From assembly GCF_001399975.1 (NCBI RefSeq), contig NZ_LKBD01000008.1:62001-126000 (forward strand): a stretch of DNA of 64,000 bases. Reading direction: 5' to 3'. The position numbers were made by a program, and so were the translations under genes. The notes under the pieces are model-generated. The model did no database searches. It was not told where the DNA came from and saw only the letters and a list, made by a program, of their open reading frames with translations. The stretch comes from Pseudoalteromonas sp. P1-9. Its GTDB lineage: Bacteria; Pseudomonadota; Gammaproteobacteria; Enterobacterales; Alteromonadaceae. Below are positions 38,338-45,424 of the stretch, one piece after another (positions within the stretch are counted from its first letter, which is position 1; each line of letters opens with the position of its first letter).

Positions 38338-38967
38338 ATGGCAAGGTCAAATAGCCAAATGCAATTCGATGTTAGTTATGTATCTCGCATTATGCGCAAA
38401 ATACACATTTTCAGTGCAATGCCGGTATTGGTGTTGATGGTGTTTTTTGCAATTACGGGTATTTACCTAAACCACCCCGATTGGAAAGGTGGTGACGTTG
38501 AAAAACAACAGCAAACCATTGCGCTGCCAAAAAGTCTGACTGATTTACCCGACTGGTCAACTCATTATGCGAGCCACAGTTTAACCTTATTGCACTGGCT
38601 TGATGTTGAACATGGCGTATCGGGAGTTGACTTCGAAATCGATTGGGATGAATTAGATAGCCTGGTCATTTTGAATTTATCTGGCCCAAATGGCAGCACA
38701 CTAATTGAGGCATTTATAGAAGAAGGGCAAGCACATGTTGATACACGACGCTTATCCCTTATCGATATGCTGAATAATATTCATCGGGCAAAGCACGTAT
38801 CAGGCTTATGGCGCATGCTTTCAGATATTAGCGCAATTTGTATGGTGCTGTTTTCGATTAGTGGTTTTTGGCTGGTTTTGGTTAACCGCATGGAGCGCAA
38901 AAACGCCAATATTGCGTTGCTACTCGGTAGTAGCTTGTTTGTCTTTACCATTACTTTAATGCATTAG
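38338..38967 (+). CDS. PepSY-associated transmembrane protein
   Basis: 209 residues. Helix 1 (about 25-45, FSAMPVLVLMVFFAITGIYL), a periplasmic region of about 100 residues, helix 2 (about 162-183, ISAICMVLFSISGFWLVL) and a last helix near the end. Histidines lie at KIH before helix 1, in YLNHPDW after it, and in NNIHRAKHVSGLW before helix 2, as in PepSY_TM proteins thought to bind heme or act as membrane electron carriers. First gene of a rightward Fur-controlled operon. It is the plausible acceptor of electrons from the divergent flavoprotein. Start ATG 38338 has a weak ribosome site. Confidence 0.85.
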   Translation: MARSNSQMQFDVSYVSRIMRKIHIFSAMPVLVLMVFFAITGIYLNHPDWKGGDVEKQQQTIALPKSLTDLPDWSTHYASHSLTLLHWLDVEHGVSGVDFEIDWDELDSLVILNLSGPNGSTLIEAFIEEGQAHVDTRRLSLIDMLNNIHRAKHVSGLWRMLSDISAICMVLFSISGFWLVLVNRMERKNANIALLLGSSLFVFTITLMH

Positions 38968-38978
38968 GAGACGTATCG

Positions 38979-39452
38979 ATGCTTAAGCAGTTAATTGCAG
39001 TGACTTCCCTTATGTTTGCATCTGTCACTGCGCATGCAAATACCTTAACAGTTGAATTTGAATTACCGAGTTTTACCACCGGCGACTATCACAAACCTTA
39101 CGTTGCAATTTGGGCTGAAAGTAAAGCGCAAAATCAAACGTTGTTGCTTTGGCATTTAACTAAACGAAAAGAAGATAAATGGCTGGTGGATATTCGTCGT
39201 TGGTGGCGCAAACAAGGGCGTTATGGCGACGCGCCAGATGGCGTGACTGGCGCGACAAAAGGCCCAGGAAAATATAGCGAAACACTCGATGTTGGCGATT
39301 TAAGCCAATTTAAACTGTTTATCGAAGTGGTGCGTGAAGACGGCGGTCGTGCACTAATAAAAACGCCAATCGACTTCTCAGATAACCAAAAACACTATCG
39401 CTTAAACGCTGATAAAGAAATTGGCGCTGTAACAATTATCAAAGGAAAATAA
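38979..39452 (+). CDS. DUF2271 protein with ApbE flavinylation motif
   Basis: 157 residues, AGGAG upstream of ATG 38979, signal peptide LKQLIAVTSLMFASVTAHA. DUF2271 features are FTTGDYHKPYVAIWAES and VDIRRWWRKQGRYGD. Residues 87-93 read DGVTGAT, the pattern D-x-x-(S/T)-G-A-(S/T) that ApbE enzymes use to attach FMN covalently to the last Ser/Thr (here Thr93). An ApbE gene sits in the same cluster at 45425. The protein is therefore probably a periplasmic FMN-carrying electron carrier. Attachment itself is inferred. Tightly spaced with the PepSY gene before it and the DUF4198 gene after it (2 bases). Confidence 0.9.
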   Translation: MLKQLIAVTSLMFASVTAHANTLTVEFELPSFTTGDYHKPYVAIWAESKAQNQTLLLWHLTKRKEDKWLVDIRRWWRKQGRYGDAPDGVTGATKGPGKYSETLDVGDLSQFKLFIEVVREDGGRALIKTPIDFSDNQKHYRLNADKEIGAVTIIKGK

Positions 39453-39454
39453 TA

Positions 39455-40276
39455 ATGAAATTCCAATTTGTTAACGTAACCGCAGGGGTAACACTTGCTT
39501 TGGCATCAGGTTTAGCAAGTGCCCATGATATCTATATTTGGCCAAGTTACTTTACGGTGAATAGCGAAAAGGCGGTTGACGTGCCAGTTCAAATTACTGC
39601 GTCACACACTACATACAGACCTGACTTTGCTATGCCAAGTGAAGGCGTAAAAGTATTTGCTGCCGACGGTAAACAAGTGCGTCGTATTGGTAGTTTTTAT
39701 CAAGGTGCGCGTTTTTCAACATTCGATTTAGGTGTGGAAGGGGAAGGCACATATGCACTAGAATATCATCGCGGTCCAAACTATCACTCACGCTACAAAA
39801 TTGGTAAGCGAGACACTGAAAAACGCATTCGCGGCAATAAATCACACGCTAAGGCTCATGCACCAAAAGGCGCGCGAGATTTAGAAACGGCATCATACAC
39901 AACCATTGCAATGTCGTACGTGACAAATAAAGCACCCACCAACGAAGTACTCAAAGCAAAAAATAAAGGTTTTGAAGTATTACCAATCACCCATCCGTCA
40001 GATTACGTAACTGGTGAAGATTTAACGGTAAGCTTGTTATTTAACGGTAAGCCAGTGGCAAATCAAGATGTGGTGATTGAGCGCGAAGCACCTCAATACA
40101 GCGAAAATCCTAAAGCCCTTGAACTGAAAAGTGATAAAGATGGCCTTGTGAACTTCAATTTCGCAAAAGGCGGGCGTTACATGCTGAAGGTCAATCATAA
40201 AATCGATAGTACCGATCCTGAAGCGGATGTTGAAATTACCCGCGTGTATTACGCATTTGAAGTGATTTTTGAGTAA
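39455..40276 (+). CDS. DUF4198 periplasmic protein
   Basis: 273 residues with a signal peptide (VTLALASGLASAHD). The mature protein begins HDIYIWPSYF, the usual DUF4198 start, has His-bearing strands (ITASHTTYRPDF, YALEYHRGPNYHSRYK) and ends with a carboxypeptidase-regulatory-like beta domain (FNGKPVANQDVVIERE). DUF4198 proteins accompany metal transporters such as nickel or cobalt systems. Here it lies between the DUF2271 protein and two small exported proteins of a metal operon, so a metal-handling or docking role is inferred. No enzymatic motif. Confidence 0.87.
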   Translation: MKFQFVNVTAGVTLALASGLASAHDIYIWPSYFTVNSEKAVDVPVQITASHTTYRPDFAMPSEGVKVFAADGKQVRRIGSFYQGARFSTFDLGVEGEGTYALEYHRGPNYHSRYKIGKRDTEKRIRGNKSHAKAHAPKGARDLETASYTTIAMSYVTNKAPTNEVLKAKNKGFEVLPITHPSDYVTGEDLTVSLLFNGKPVANQDVVIEREAPQYSENPKALELKSDKDGLVNFNFAKGGRYMLKVNHKIDSTDPEADVEITRVYYAFEVIFE

Positions 40277-40282
40277 ATCACG

Positions 40283-40603
40283 ATGAAAAAGCTGATTTCC
40301 CCTGTGATTGGCATGTTGTCTTTAGCGGTATGCGCTAAAGCACATGCCCATTTTCCAACGCTAAACTGCCATGTAAGCAATACGGATGCAAAACTGCTTA
40401 GCTGCACCGCAGGTTATTCTGATGCAAGTCTAGCAGGTGAAGTAATACTCAAAGTGTACTCATACGATGAAGCGTTATTACGTGAAGTAAAGACCGAGAG
40501 TGATGGCAGCGTGTCGTTTGGTAAACCAAACGGCGAGTTTTATATTGTGTTTGACGCGGGTCATGAAAGCCCAGCCGAGTTTGATTATGCCGAACTTGAA
40601 TAA
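40283..40603 (+). CDS. Small exported protein of the metal operon
   Basis: 106 residues, signal peptide (LSLAVCAKAHA) leaving mature HFPTLNCHVSNTDAKLLSC. The mature chain has two cysteines and is a short beta sandwich with EVILKVYSYDEALL and GEFYIVFDAGHE, reminiscent of the C-terminal domain of DUF4198 proteins. No named family recognised. It begins 6 bases after the DUF4198 stop and overlaps the next gene by 17 bases. Probably a partner of the DUF4198 protein. Confidence 0.72.
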   Translation: MKKLISPVIGMLSLAVCAKAHAHFPTLNCHVSNTDAKLLSCTAGYSDASLAGEVILKVYSYDEALLREVKTESDGSVSFGKPNGEFYIVFDAGHESPAEFDYAELE

Positions 40604-41105
40604 ACGCGCGTTTTACCAAGCTGGTTTTGTGGAAATTGTGTCGCAGCAAGACGGCCGTAAGGAAAATGCCTATTTTGTAGTGGCATTCGTATCAATACTT
40701 GCGCTTGCAGCATTACTTCTTGTGCTCACTGTAGGCGAGCGCAGTAAACGTGTTGCGCTGCCGGCAAATATTGTAAGCCTTAGCACTCAATTACAAAATG
40801 CCGCAGAAGAAATCGCTATTTTATCTAGTGTGGGTGAATTAGCTGTGAGGCCCACATTAGAAGAGTTGATCACCTACCAGATTGAACCTTTTTTGGAGCG
40901 TGAATTTGAATCACCGATACTAGGGTGTTTTATACATCAACACAATAACCACCAAGTGCGCCTTAACTTTCAGGATTCGGGCTGGCAAGTGATGTGGCGC
41001 GAACAAACTCATAGCGCGACAGCGCACGCACATCATGACGATAACGCGCTTTGCAATAACAATAATAAATGGCAACACGTAAGTAGCCAGACTAACCAAA
41101 ATTAG
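40587..41105 (+). CDS. Single-helix membrane protein with His-rich tail
   Basis: 172 residues from ATG 40587, which overlaps the previous gene by 17 bases. A longer frame from 40500 has no support. A single membrane helix (about 28-52, YFVVAFVSILALAALLLVLTV) is followed by a periplasmic domain and a tail HSATAHAHHDDN with many His and Asp, typical of metal-binding tails. Family not recognised with confidence. It directly precedes the metal-binding protein of the ABC transporter, so a metal-delivery or tethering role is inferred. Confidence 0.7.
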   Translation: MPNLNKRAFYQAGFVEIVSQQDGRKENAYFVVAFVSILALAALLLVLTVGERSKRVALPANIVSLSTQLQNAAEEIAILSSVGELAVRPTLEELITYQIEPFLEREFESPILGCFIHQHNNHQVRLNFQDSGWQVMWREQTHSATAHAHHDDNALCNNNNKWQHVSSQTNQN

Positions 41106-41113
41106 AGGTTCGC

Positions 41114-42010
41114 TTGTTTTATAAAATTATGTTTAGCGTGATGGTGTTTTGCATCACGTTATCGAACGCATATGCACAGCACGGTAAATTGCATGTCGGT
41201 ACGACCTTACACCCTTATTATGCCTATGTGGCAAATATTGTGGGTAACCAAGGTGAGGTAATTCCGTTAATTGAAACGGGATTTAATGCACACAATTACA
41301 GTTTAAGCCCTGCAGATATAAGCCGTTTAAAAAACATGGACGCGCTAGTTGTTAATGGTATTGGTCATGATGACTTTGCACTCGATGGTTTTAATCGCAT
41401 AAAACCGAAAGGCGTTACACTGATAAAAGCCAACGACCAAGTACCGCTGCTGCGCAAAAACCATAAGATGAACCCTCATACCTTTGTTTCTATTGATGCG
41501 GCAATTCGCCAAGTTTATGCCATTGCTAAATCACTTGGTCAATTGGCACCTGATCACGCTAAATACTTTAGTAAAAACGCTTTTTTATACGCCAAAAAAT
41601 TGCGAGCGTTAAAAAAGCCAGTGCAAGATATTTTAATCAATCATGATTTATCGAATGTGCGTATCGCGAGCACCCACAACGCATATGGTTATTTATTGCA
41701 AGAGTTTGGCTTAACCGTTTCAGCCGTTGTTGAGCCCGCGCACGGGGTTTCCCCAAGTGCGTCGCAGCTACAACAAACGATTAATGAGATAAAAAAAGCC
41801 GACATAGATGTGCTGTTTACAGAACTTAATATGGCAAACAGCTATGTTGATGTAATTGAAAAAGCGACCGGCATTAAAGTGTATCATTTTTCGCATATGA
41901 CCCATGGTCAGTACAGCCAAGACTTAGTTGAACGTGAAATGAAGCACAACCTAACAATGCTTGCCAATGCATTGACATTTGCTGCATCAAAATCAGGTAA
42001 CACGCTATGA
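41114..42010 (+). CDS. ZnuA/TroA-family metal-binding protein of an ABC transporter
   Basis: 298 residues. Start TTG 41114 with AGAGG five bases upstream; ATG 41129 is an alternative. Signal peptide to NAYAQ. Likely metal ligands: His60 (NAHNYSL), His122 (NPHTF), His188 (STHNAYGYL) and Glu237 (FTELN). Three His plus Glu is the zinc-type pattern, whereas manganese/iron types usually have Glu at the third site. However, the operon carries a Fur box, so iron cannot be excluded. There is no long His-rich loop as in Escherichia ZnuA. It overlaps the ATPase gene by four bases. Confidence 0.9.
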   Translation: MFYKIMFSVMVFCITLSNAYAQHGKLHVGTTLHPYYAYVANIVGNQGEVIPLIETGFNAHNYSLSPADISRLKNMDALVVNGIGHDDFALDGFNRIKPKGVTLIKANDQVPLLRKNHKMNPHTFVSIDAAIRQVYAIAKSLGQLAPDHAKYFSKNAFLYAKKLRALKKPVQDILINHDLSNVRIASTHNAYGYLLQEFGLTVSAVVEPAHGVSPSASQLQQTINEIKKADIDVLFTELNMANSYVDVIEKATGIKVYHFSHMTHGQYSQDLVEREMKHNLTMLANALTFAASKSGNTL

Positions 42011-42720
42011 CAATTCATGCTCCTATCGTATGTGTTAGTGACTTAAGTGTCAGCATTAACAACAACCTGCTGTTAAATGACGTTAACTTGTTGGTACCTG
42101 CGGGAATTTGGCTAGGCGTGGTTGGGCCAAATGGCGGTGGTAAGTCAACATTGATTAAAGCCATCATGGGGCAAGTGCCGCACCGCGGACAAATCGCGTT
42201 AGATTGGCCTGAGCAAAGTGCGCGCCGAATTGGTTATTTACCACAAATTGCGGTTATTGAGCCCTCTTTACCGATAACTGTAAGCGATTACCTCACTATG
42301 GTATGCGATACCCGCCCAGTTTGGTTTCGGCATAAGCAAAAGCAAGCAATACGAAATGCTATGACGCGTTTGCAAATTGAAACCTTTAATAACAAACGCC
42401 TTGGTACATTATCGGCTGGCGAAAGACAACGCGTTTTACTTTGCGCCGCGCTAATTAATCAACCGGATATTCTGGTGCTAGATGAACCACTTGCCGGTGT
42501 AGACAAACAAGGCCATGCACTAATTCTTAATGTGTTGTCAGAATTTCACCAAGCGGGTGGTAGCGTGATTATGGTTGAACACCACTGGCACGTGGTGGAG
42601 CAGTATTGTCAGTTTGTTGCAGTGATTGATGGGCAACTGGTTGACTATGGTCCAATTGAACACGTATTTGGCCGCTTAAAGCCAAATGTCGCACCATTTG
42701 AGTTAGCAACATCAGCGTAG
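42007..42720 (+). CDS. Metal ABC transporter ATP-binding protein (ZnuC-like)
   Basis: 237 residues. Walker A GPNGGGKST, Q-loop IGYLPQ, signature LSAGERQRV, Walker B ILVLDEPLAGVD and the H-loop EHHWH are all intact. Cytoplasmic ATPase that powers import by the permease encoded next. Start ATG overlaps the binding-protein stop by four bases. Confidence 0.93.
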   Translation: MTIHAPIVCVSDLSVSINNNLLLNDVNLLVPAGIWLGVVGPNGGGKSTLIKAIMGQVPHRGQIALDWPEQSARRIGYLPQIAVIEPSLPITVSDYLTMVCDTRPVWFRHKQKQAIRNAMTRLQIETFNNKRLGTLSAGERQRVLLCAALINQPDILVLDEPLAGVDKQGHALILNVLSEFHQAGGSVIMVEHHWHVVEQYCQFVAVIDGQLVDYGPIEHVFGRLKPNVAPFELATSA

Positions 42721-42727
42721 GAATTTT

Positions 42728-43618
42728 ATGTTGGACCTAGTACATACATTCTTTTCAAATCTAGTGAATATTGGTCTGTTGCCAGAAATGTTCAGCTATG
42801 GTTTTTTGGTTAATGCCTTTTTAGCGTCTTTGCTAATTGGCCCTTTGTTGGGAGCATTAGGCACTTTAGTGGTGGTGAAACGCTTAGCCTTTTTATCTGA
42901 AGCAGTTGGTCACTCAGCACTCACAGGCGTATCCATTGGTATTTTGCTTGGTGAGCCAATTACCGCGCCTTGGATCAGTTTATTTGCGTTTTCTTTGTTA
43001 TTTGCCCTGTCGTTGCAGTGGGTGAGAGGGCGTACGACCGTGCCTTATGACGCGCTAATTGGCGTATTTTTATCATTTGCTTTGGCAATGGGGGCGGCGC
43101 TTTTAATGTTGGTTGCGCAACAAGTAAACGCCCATTTAGTAGAGCAAGTGTTGTTTGGCTCGGTACTTACCGCCAATGAACAAGACTTACTCATTTTAGT
43201 AGTGATGTTTGTCATTATTGCGGTGCTTGCATGGCGTTTTTCAAATCAAGCATTCTTAACCGCAATTGCGCCTGAAATTGCAAAGAGCCAACGCATTAAC
43301 ACTAAGCTGCATGATTATGGCTTTGTTGTGCTTATTGCCCTGATGACTGTCGCTGCCGTGAAAATTATCGGTGCAATTTTAGTTGGGGCGTTGTTGCTTA
43401 TTCCTGCTGCAAGTGCGCGATTATTAGCCCATAACTTACGCAGCATGTTGTTATGGTCAGTAATGATTGCAACAACCAGCGCATTAATTGGTGTGTTGCT
43501 ACCTATGTATATGCAATGGGCCGTGACAACTGGGCCTGCAATTATTTTAACCGCTTGTTGTTGGTTTGTGTTTGCCATTAGCGTGCACAGCGTAAAAGGA
43601 GTAAGCACCCGTGCGTGA
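42728..43618 (+). CDS. Metal ABC transporter permease (ZnuB-like)
   Basis: 296 residues with about eight membrane helices. Family features: GTLVVVKRLAFLSEAVGHSALTGVSIG and LIGVFLSFALAMGAALL, then VKIIGAILVGALLLIPAASAR. It forms the inner-membrane channel that pairs with the ATPase and binding protein. It begins 7 bases after the ATPase stop and overlaps the next gene by 8 bases. Its metal should be the same as the binding protein's and is not determined. Confidence 0.92.
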   Translation: MLDLVHTFFSNLVNIGLLPEMFSYGFLVNAFLASLLIGPLLGALGTLVVVKRLAFLSEAVGHSALTGVSIGILLGEPITAPWISLFAFSLLFALSLQWVRGRTTVPYDALIGVFLSFALAMGAALLMLVAQQVNAHLVEQVLFGSVLTANEQDLLILVVMFVIIAVLAWRFSNQAFLTAIAPEIAKSQRINTKLHDYGFVVLIALMTVAAVKIIGAILVGALLLIPAASARLLAHNLRSMLLWSVMIATTSALIGVLLPMYMQWAVTTGPAIILTACCWFVFAISVHSVKGVSTRA

Positions 43619-44411
43619 TCTTATGTTAGCGATGTTATTAACCATAATGCCTTTGGCTGTAGGTGCGTCTGAGGCAAGCGAAAGTAAGTCTTTGAAAATT
43701 GTCACTGTGAGTCCAATAAGCCATAGCTTAGTCACAGCGATGGTTGAAAATACGCCTATTCAAGTGACTTATCTACCCCCAAAGCGTTTACCTGTAAGTC
43801 GCATCCCAAGCTGGATTGAGAAAAACAAAACGCGCAAATTTGACCAGTTTGATGCGTATGTATCAATGCGCTCAGTAAAGCCGAAATTTGATTTATATGC
43901 CAGCGTGCGTCAAAGCAATATTCGTGTGGTTGAAATTGACATTGCTGAGGCCCTGTTGCCAAAGGGCGAGAAAGTCGTGTTACTAAACCAACAAGAATAT
44001 TTTTGGCTTAATAATAACAACTTATTGCTTATGTTAGGCATTTTGAAGCGTGATTTGGTGAGCCTTTGGCCGCAATTCTCTGAAATGTTTAATGCCAATC
44101 AACAAGCGCTATCGTCGCAAATTCGCAGCATTAATCGCGCGAGTAATGAGTTGTTAATTAAACACGACGTTGCATTTATGGTGGCAAATGTGAAACAGGC
44201 ACCGTTTGTTAATGGCTTTGCGACAGATTTAGCGACCCAGCAAGACGCACAAGCCCTAGGTCTAAATTACTTATTAGTCGACAAAGTTAAGAAAACGCCA
44301 TCGCCTAATACCTGGCATATTGATGATTTTAGTCGATTTAACAAAGCGCCATTAATTGCGCGTTTAAAACGTAATCTTAATGCATTATCCCAAACACTTT
44401 CTCAATTATAA
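43611..44411 (+). CDS. Divergent metal-binding-protein-like exported protein
   Basis: 266 residues from GTG 43611 (AAAAGGAG upstream), overlapping the permease. Signal peptide to VGASEA. The length and strand-helix layout recall a TroA/ZnuA protein, with an opening SLKIVTVSPISHSLVTAMV, a central region, and a C-terminal VNGFATDLATQQDAQALGLNYLLVD. The usual three His ligands are absent: only a His in PISHS is near the first site, and the NPH and THxA motifs are missing. It may be a degenerate or specialised accessory binding protein. The family call is tentative. Confidence 0.55.
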   Translation: MRDLMLAMLLTIMPLAVGASEASESKSLKIVTVSPISHSLVTAMVENTPIQVTYLPPKRLPVSRIPSWIEKNKTRKFDQFDAYVSMRSVKPKFDLYASVRQSNIRVVEIDIAEALLPKGEKVVLLNQQEYFWLNNNNLLLMLGILKRDLVSLWPQFSEMFNANQQALSSQIRSINRASNELLIKHDVAFMVANVKQAPFVNGFATDLATQQDAQALGLNYLLVDKVKKTPSPNTWHIDDFSRFNKAPLIARLKRNLNALSQTLSQL

Positions 44412-44417
44412 AAGAGG

Positions 44418-45359
44418 TTGAAAATGAAAGGTCCAATTAAAGCCTTATCGGCCATTGCTGTGGTTGCAGCAATTAATAGTTTTTCAGTTGTAGCAGCAGA
44501 AAAATCCCATTTTAGCTATAGCTGGATTGATACTTGGGATACAGATAACAACCAACAAGTAACGATTGAAGAGTTTTTTAAAGCAAGAAAAACACGCTTT
44601 GACCTTGCCGATGAAAATAAAGACGGCCTAGTGAACTTAGATGAATATCGTAACGAATACGAAAATCGTCTCGACCAAAAAATTGCACAAGAGCGTAAGC
44701 AAAGCGTTAAGCAAACAAAAATGCGCTTTAACGCAATGGATAAAAACGACGACGAAGTGATGTCGAAAGACGAATACATGGATGTTGCAAAGCGCGGTTT
44801 TGATTTTTTTGATACGGATAAAAACGGCATGATCACCGATGAAGATCCTAAACCTGACTATAAACCGCGCAAAAAAGCTAAGCAAAAAAGCGAAGAAGAA
44901 ATTAAAAAACAACAACGCGAGCGCAAAATAGCCAGTGCGAAACGTGTTGTAAAAATGCCAACTACGCATAATAAAAAGGGCATGGTTGCGATTTATGACG
45001 CCAACGGTAATGGCAGTGTGTCTTGGCAAGAGTACATGGCAGTACGTGAAGAAATGTTCGCAAGAACAGATGAAAATGGTGACGGCCAACTGGTATTTGA
45101 CGAATATTTAGCAGAATTTGAAAACCGACTCGATACGCAAATTGCAAAAGCCCGTGAAAAACGGGTAGCACGTACCGATAAACGCTTTGCAATCCTTGAT
45201 GTAGACAGTAATGGTATGACATTTGAGGAGTTTCAATTGTCAGGTGTGCGCAGTTTTGTGCGCTATGACAAAAACAAAGACGGCAAAGTTGAGTTTGACG
45301 AAAAGACTAACACACAAGTAGCTAACCGCGATACCAAAAAAGAAGACAGCAAACTGTAA
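44418..45359 (+). CDS. Exported protein with eight EF-hand-like motifs
   Basis: 313 residues, AGAGG before ATG 44418, signal peptide to NSFSVVAAE. Eight Asp-rich loops start at residues 41, 65, 108, 132, 194, 218, 261 and 284. For example DENKDGLVNLDE (65-76) and DENGDGQLVFDE (218-229) are canonical. Loop 7 (DVDSNGMTFEE) is one residue short, so Glu sits at 11 rather than 12. Loop 1 has Gln instead of Gly at position 6. A Lys-rich linker separates the two halves (about 144-190), which look like a repeat of one another. Periplasmic Ca2+- or metal-binding role inferred. A hairpin follows the stop. Confidence 0.88.
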   Translation: MKMKGPIKALSAIAVVAAINSFSVVAAEKSHFSYSWIDTWDTDNNQQVTIEEFFKARKTRFDLADENKDGLVNLDEYRNEYENRLDQKIAQERKQSVKQTKMRFNAMDKNDDEVMSKDEYMDVAKRGFDFFDTDKNGMITDEDPKPDYKPRKKAKQKSEEEIKKQQRERKIASAKRVVKMPTTHNKKGMVAIYDANGNGSVSWQEYMAVREEMFARTDENGDGQLVFDEYLAEFENRLDTQIAKAREKRVARTDKRFAILDVDSNGMTFEEFQLSGVRSFVRYDKNKDGKVEFDEKTNTQVANRDTKKEDSKL

Positions 45360-45388
45360 CGTTTGTTGATAAAAATCTAACACATTCA

Positions 45389-45410
45389 GGGGGGAGTAAT
45401 CCCCCTTTTA
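45389..45410 (+). terminator. Intra-operon hairpin between the EF-hand and ApbE genes
   Basis: The GGGGGG run (45389-45394) pairs with CCCCC (45401-45405), then TTTTA. An outer arm AATCTAA (45374-45380) matches TTAGATT (45408-45414). It may reduce read-through into the apbE gene rather than stop it fully. Confidence 0.6.
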
Positions 45411-45424
45411 GATTAAAAAGGTAA

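Noticed and set aside
44637..45089. 150-residue leftward reading frame over the EF-hand gene
   Set aside because: A hydrophobic His/Phe/Ile-rich shadow caused by Asp/Lys-rich codons on the other strand.
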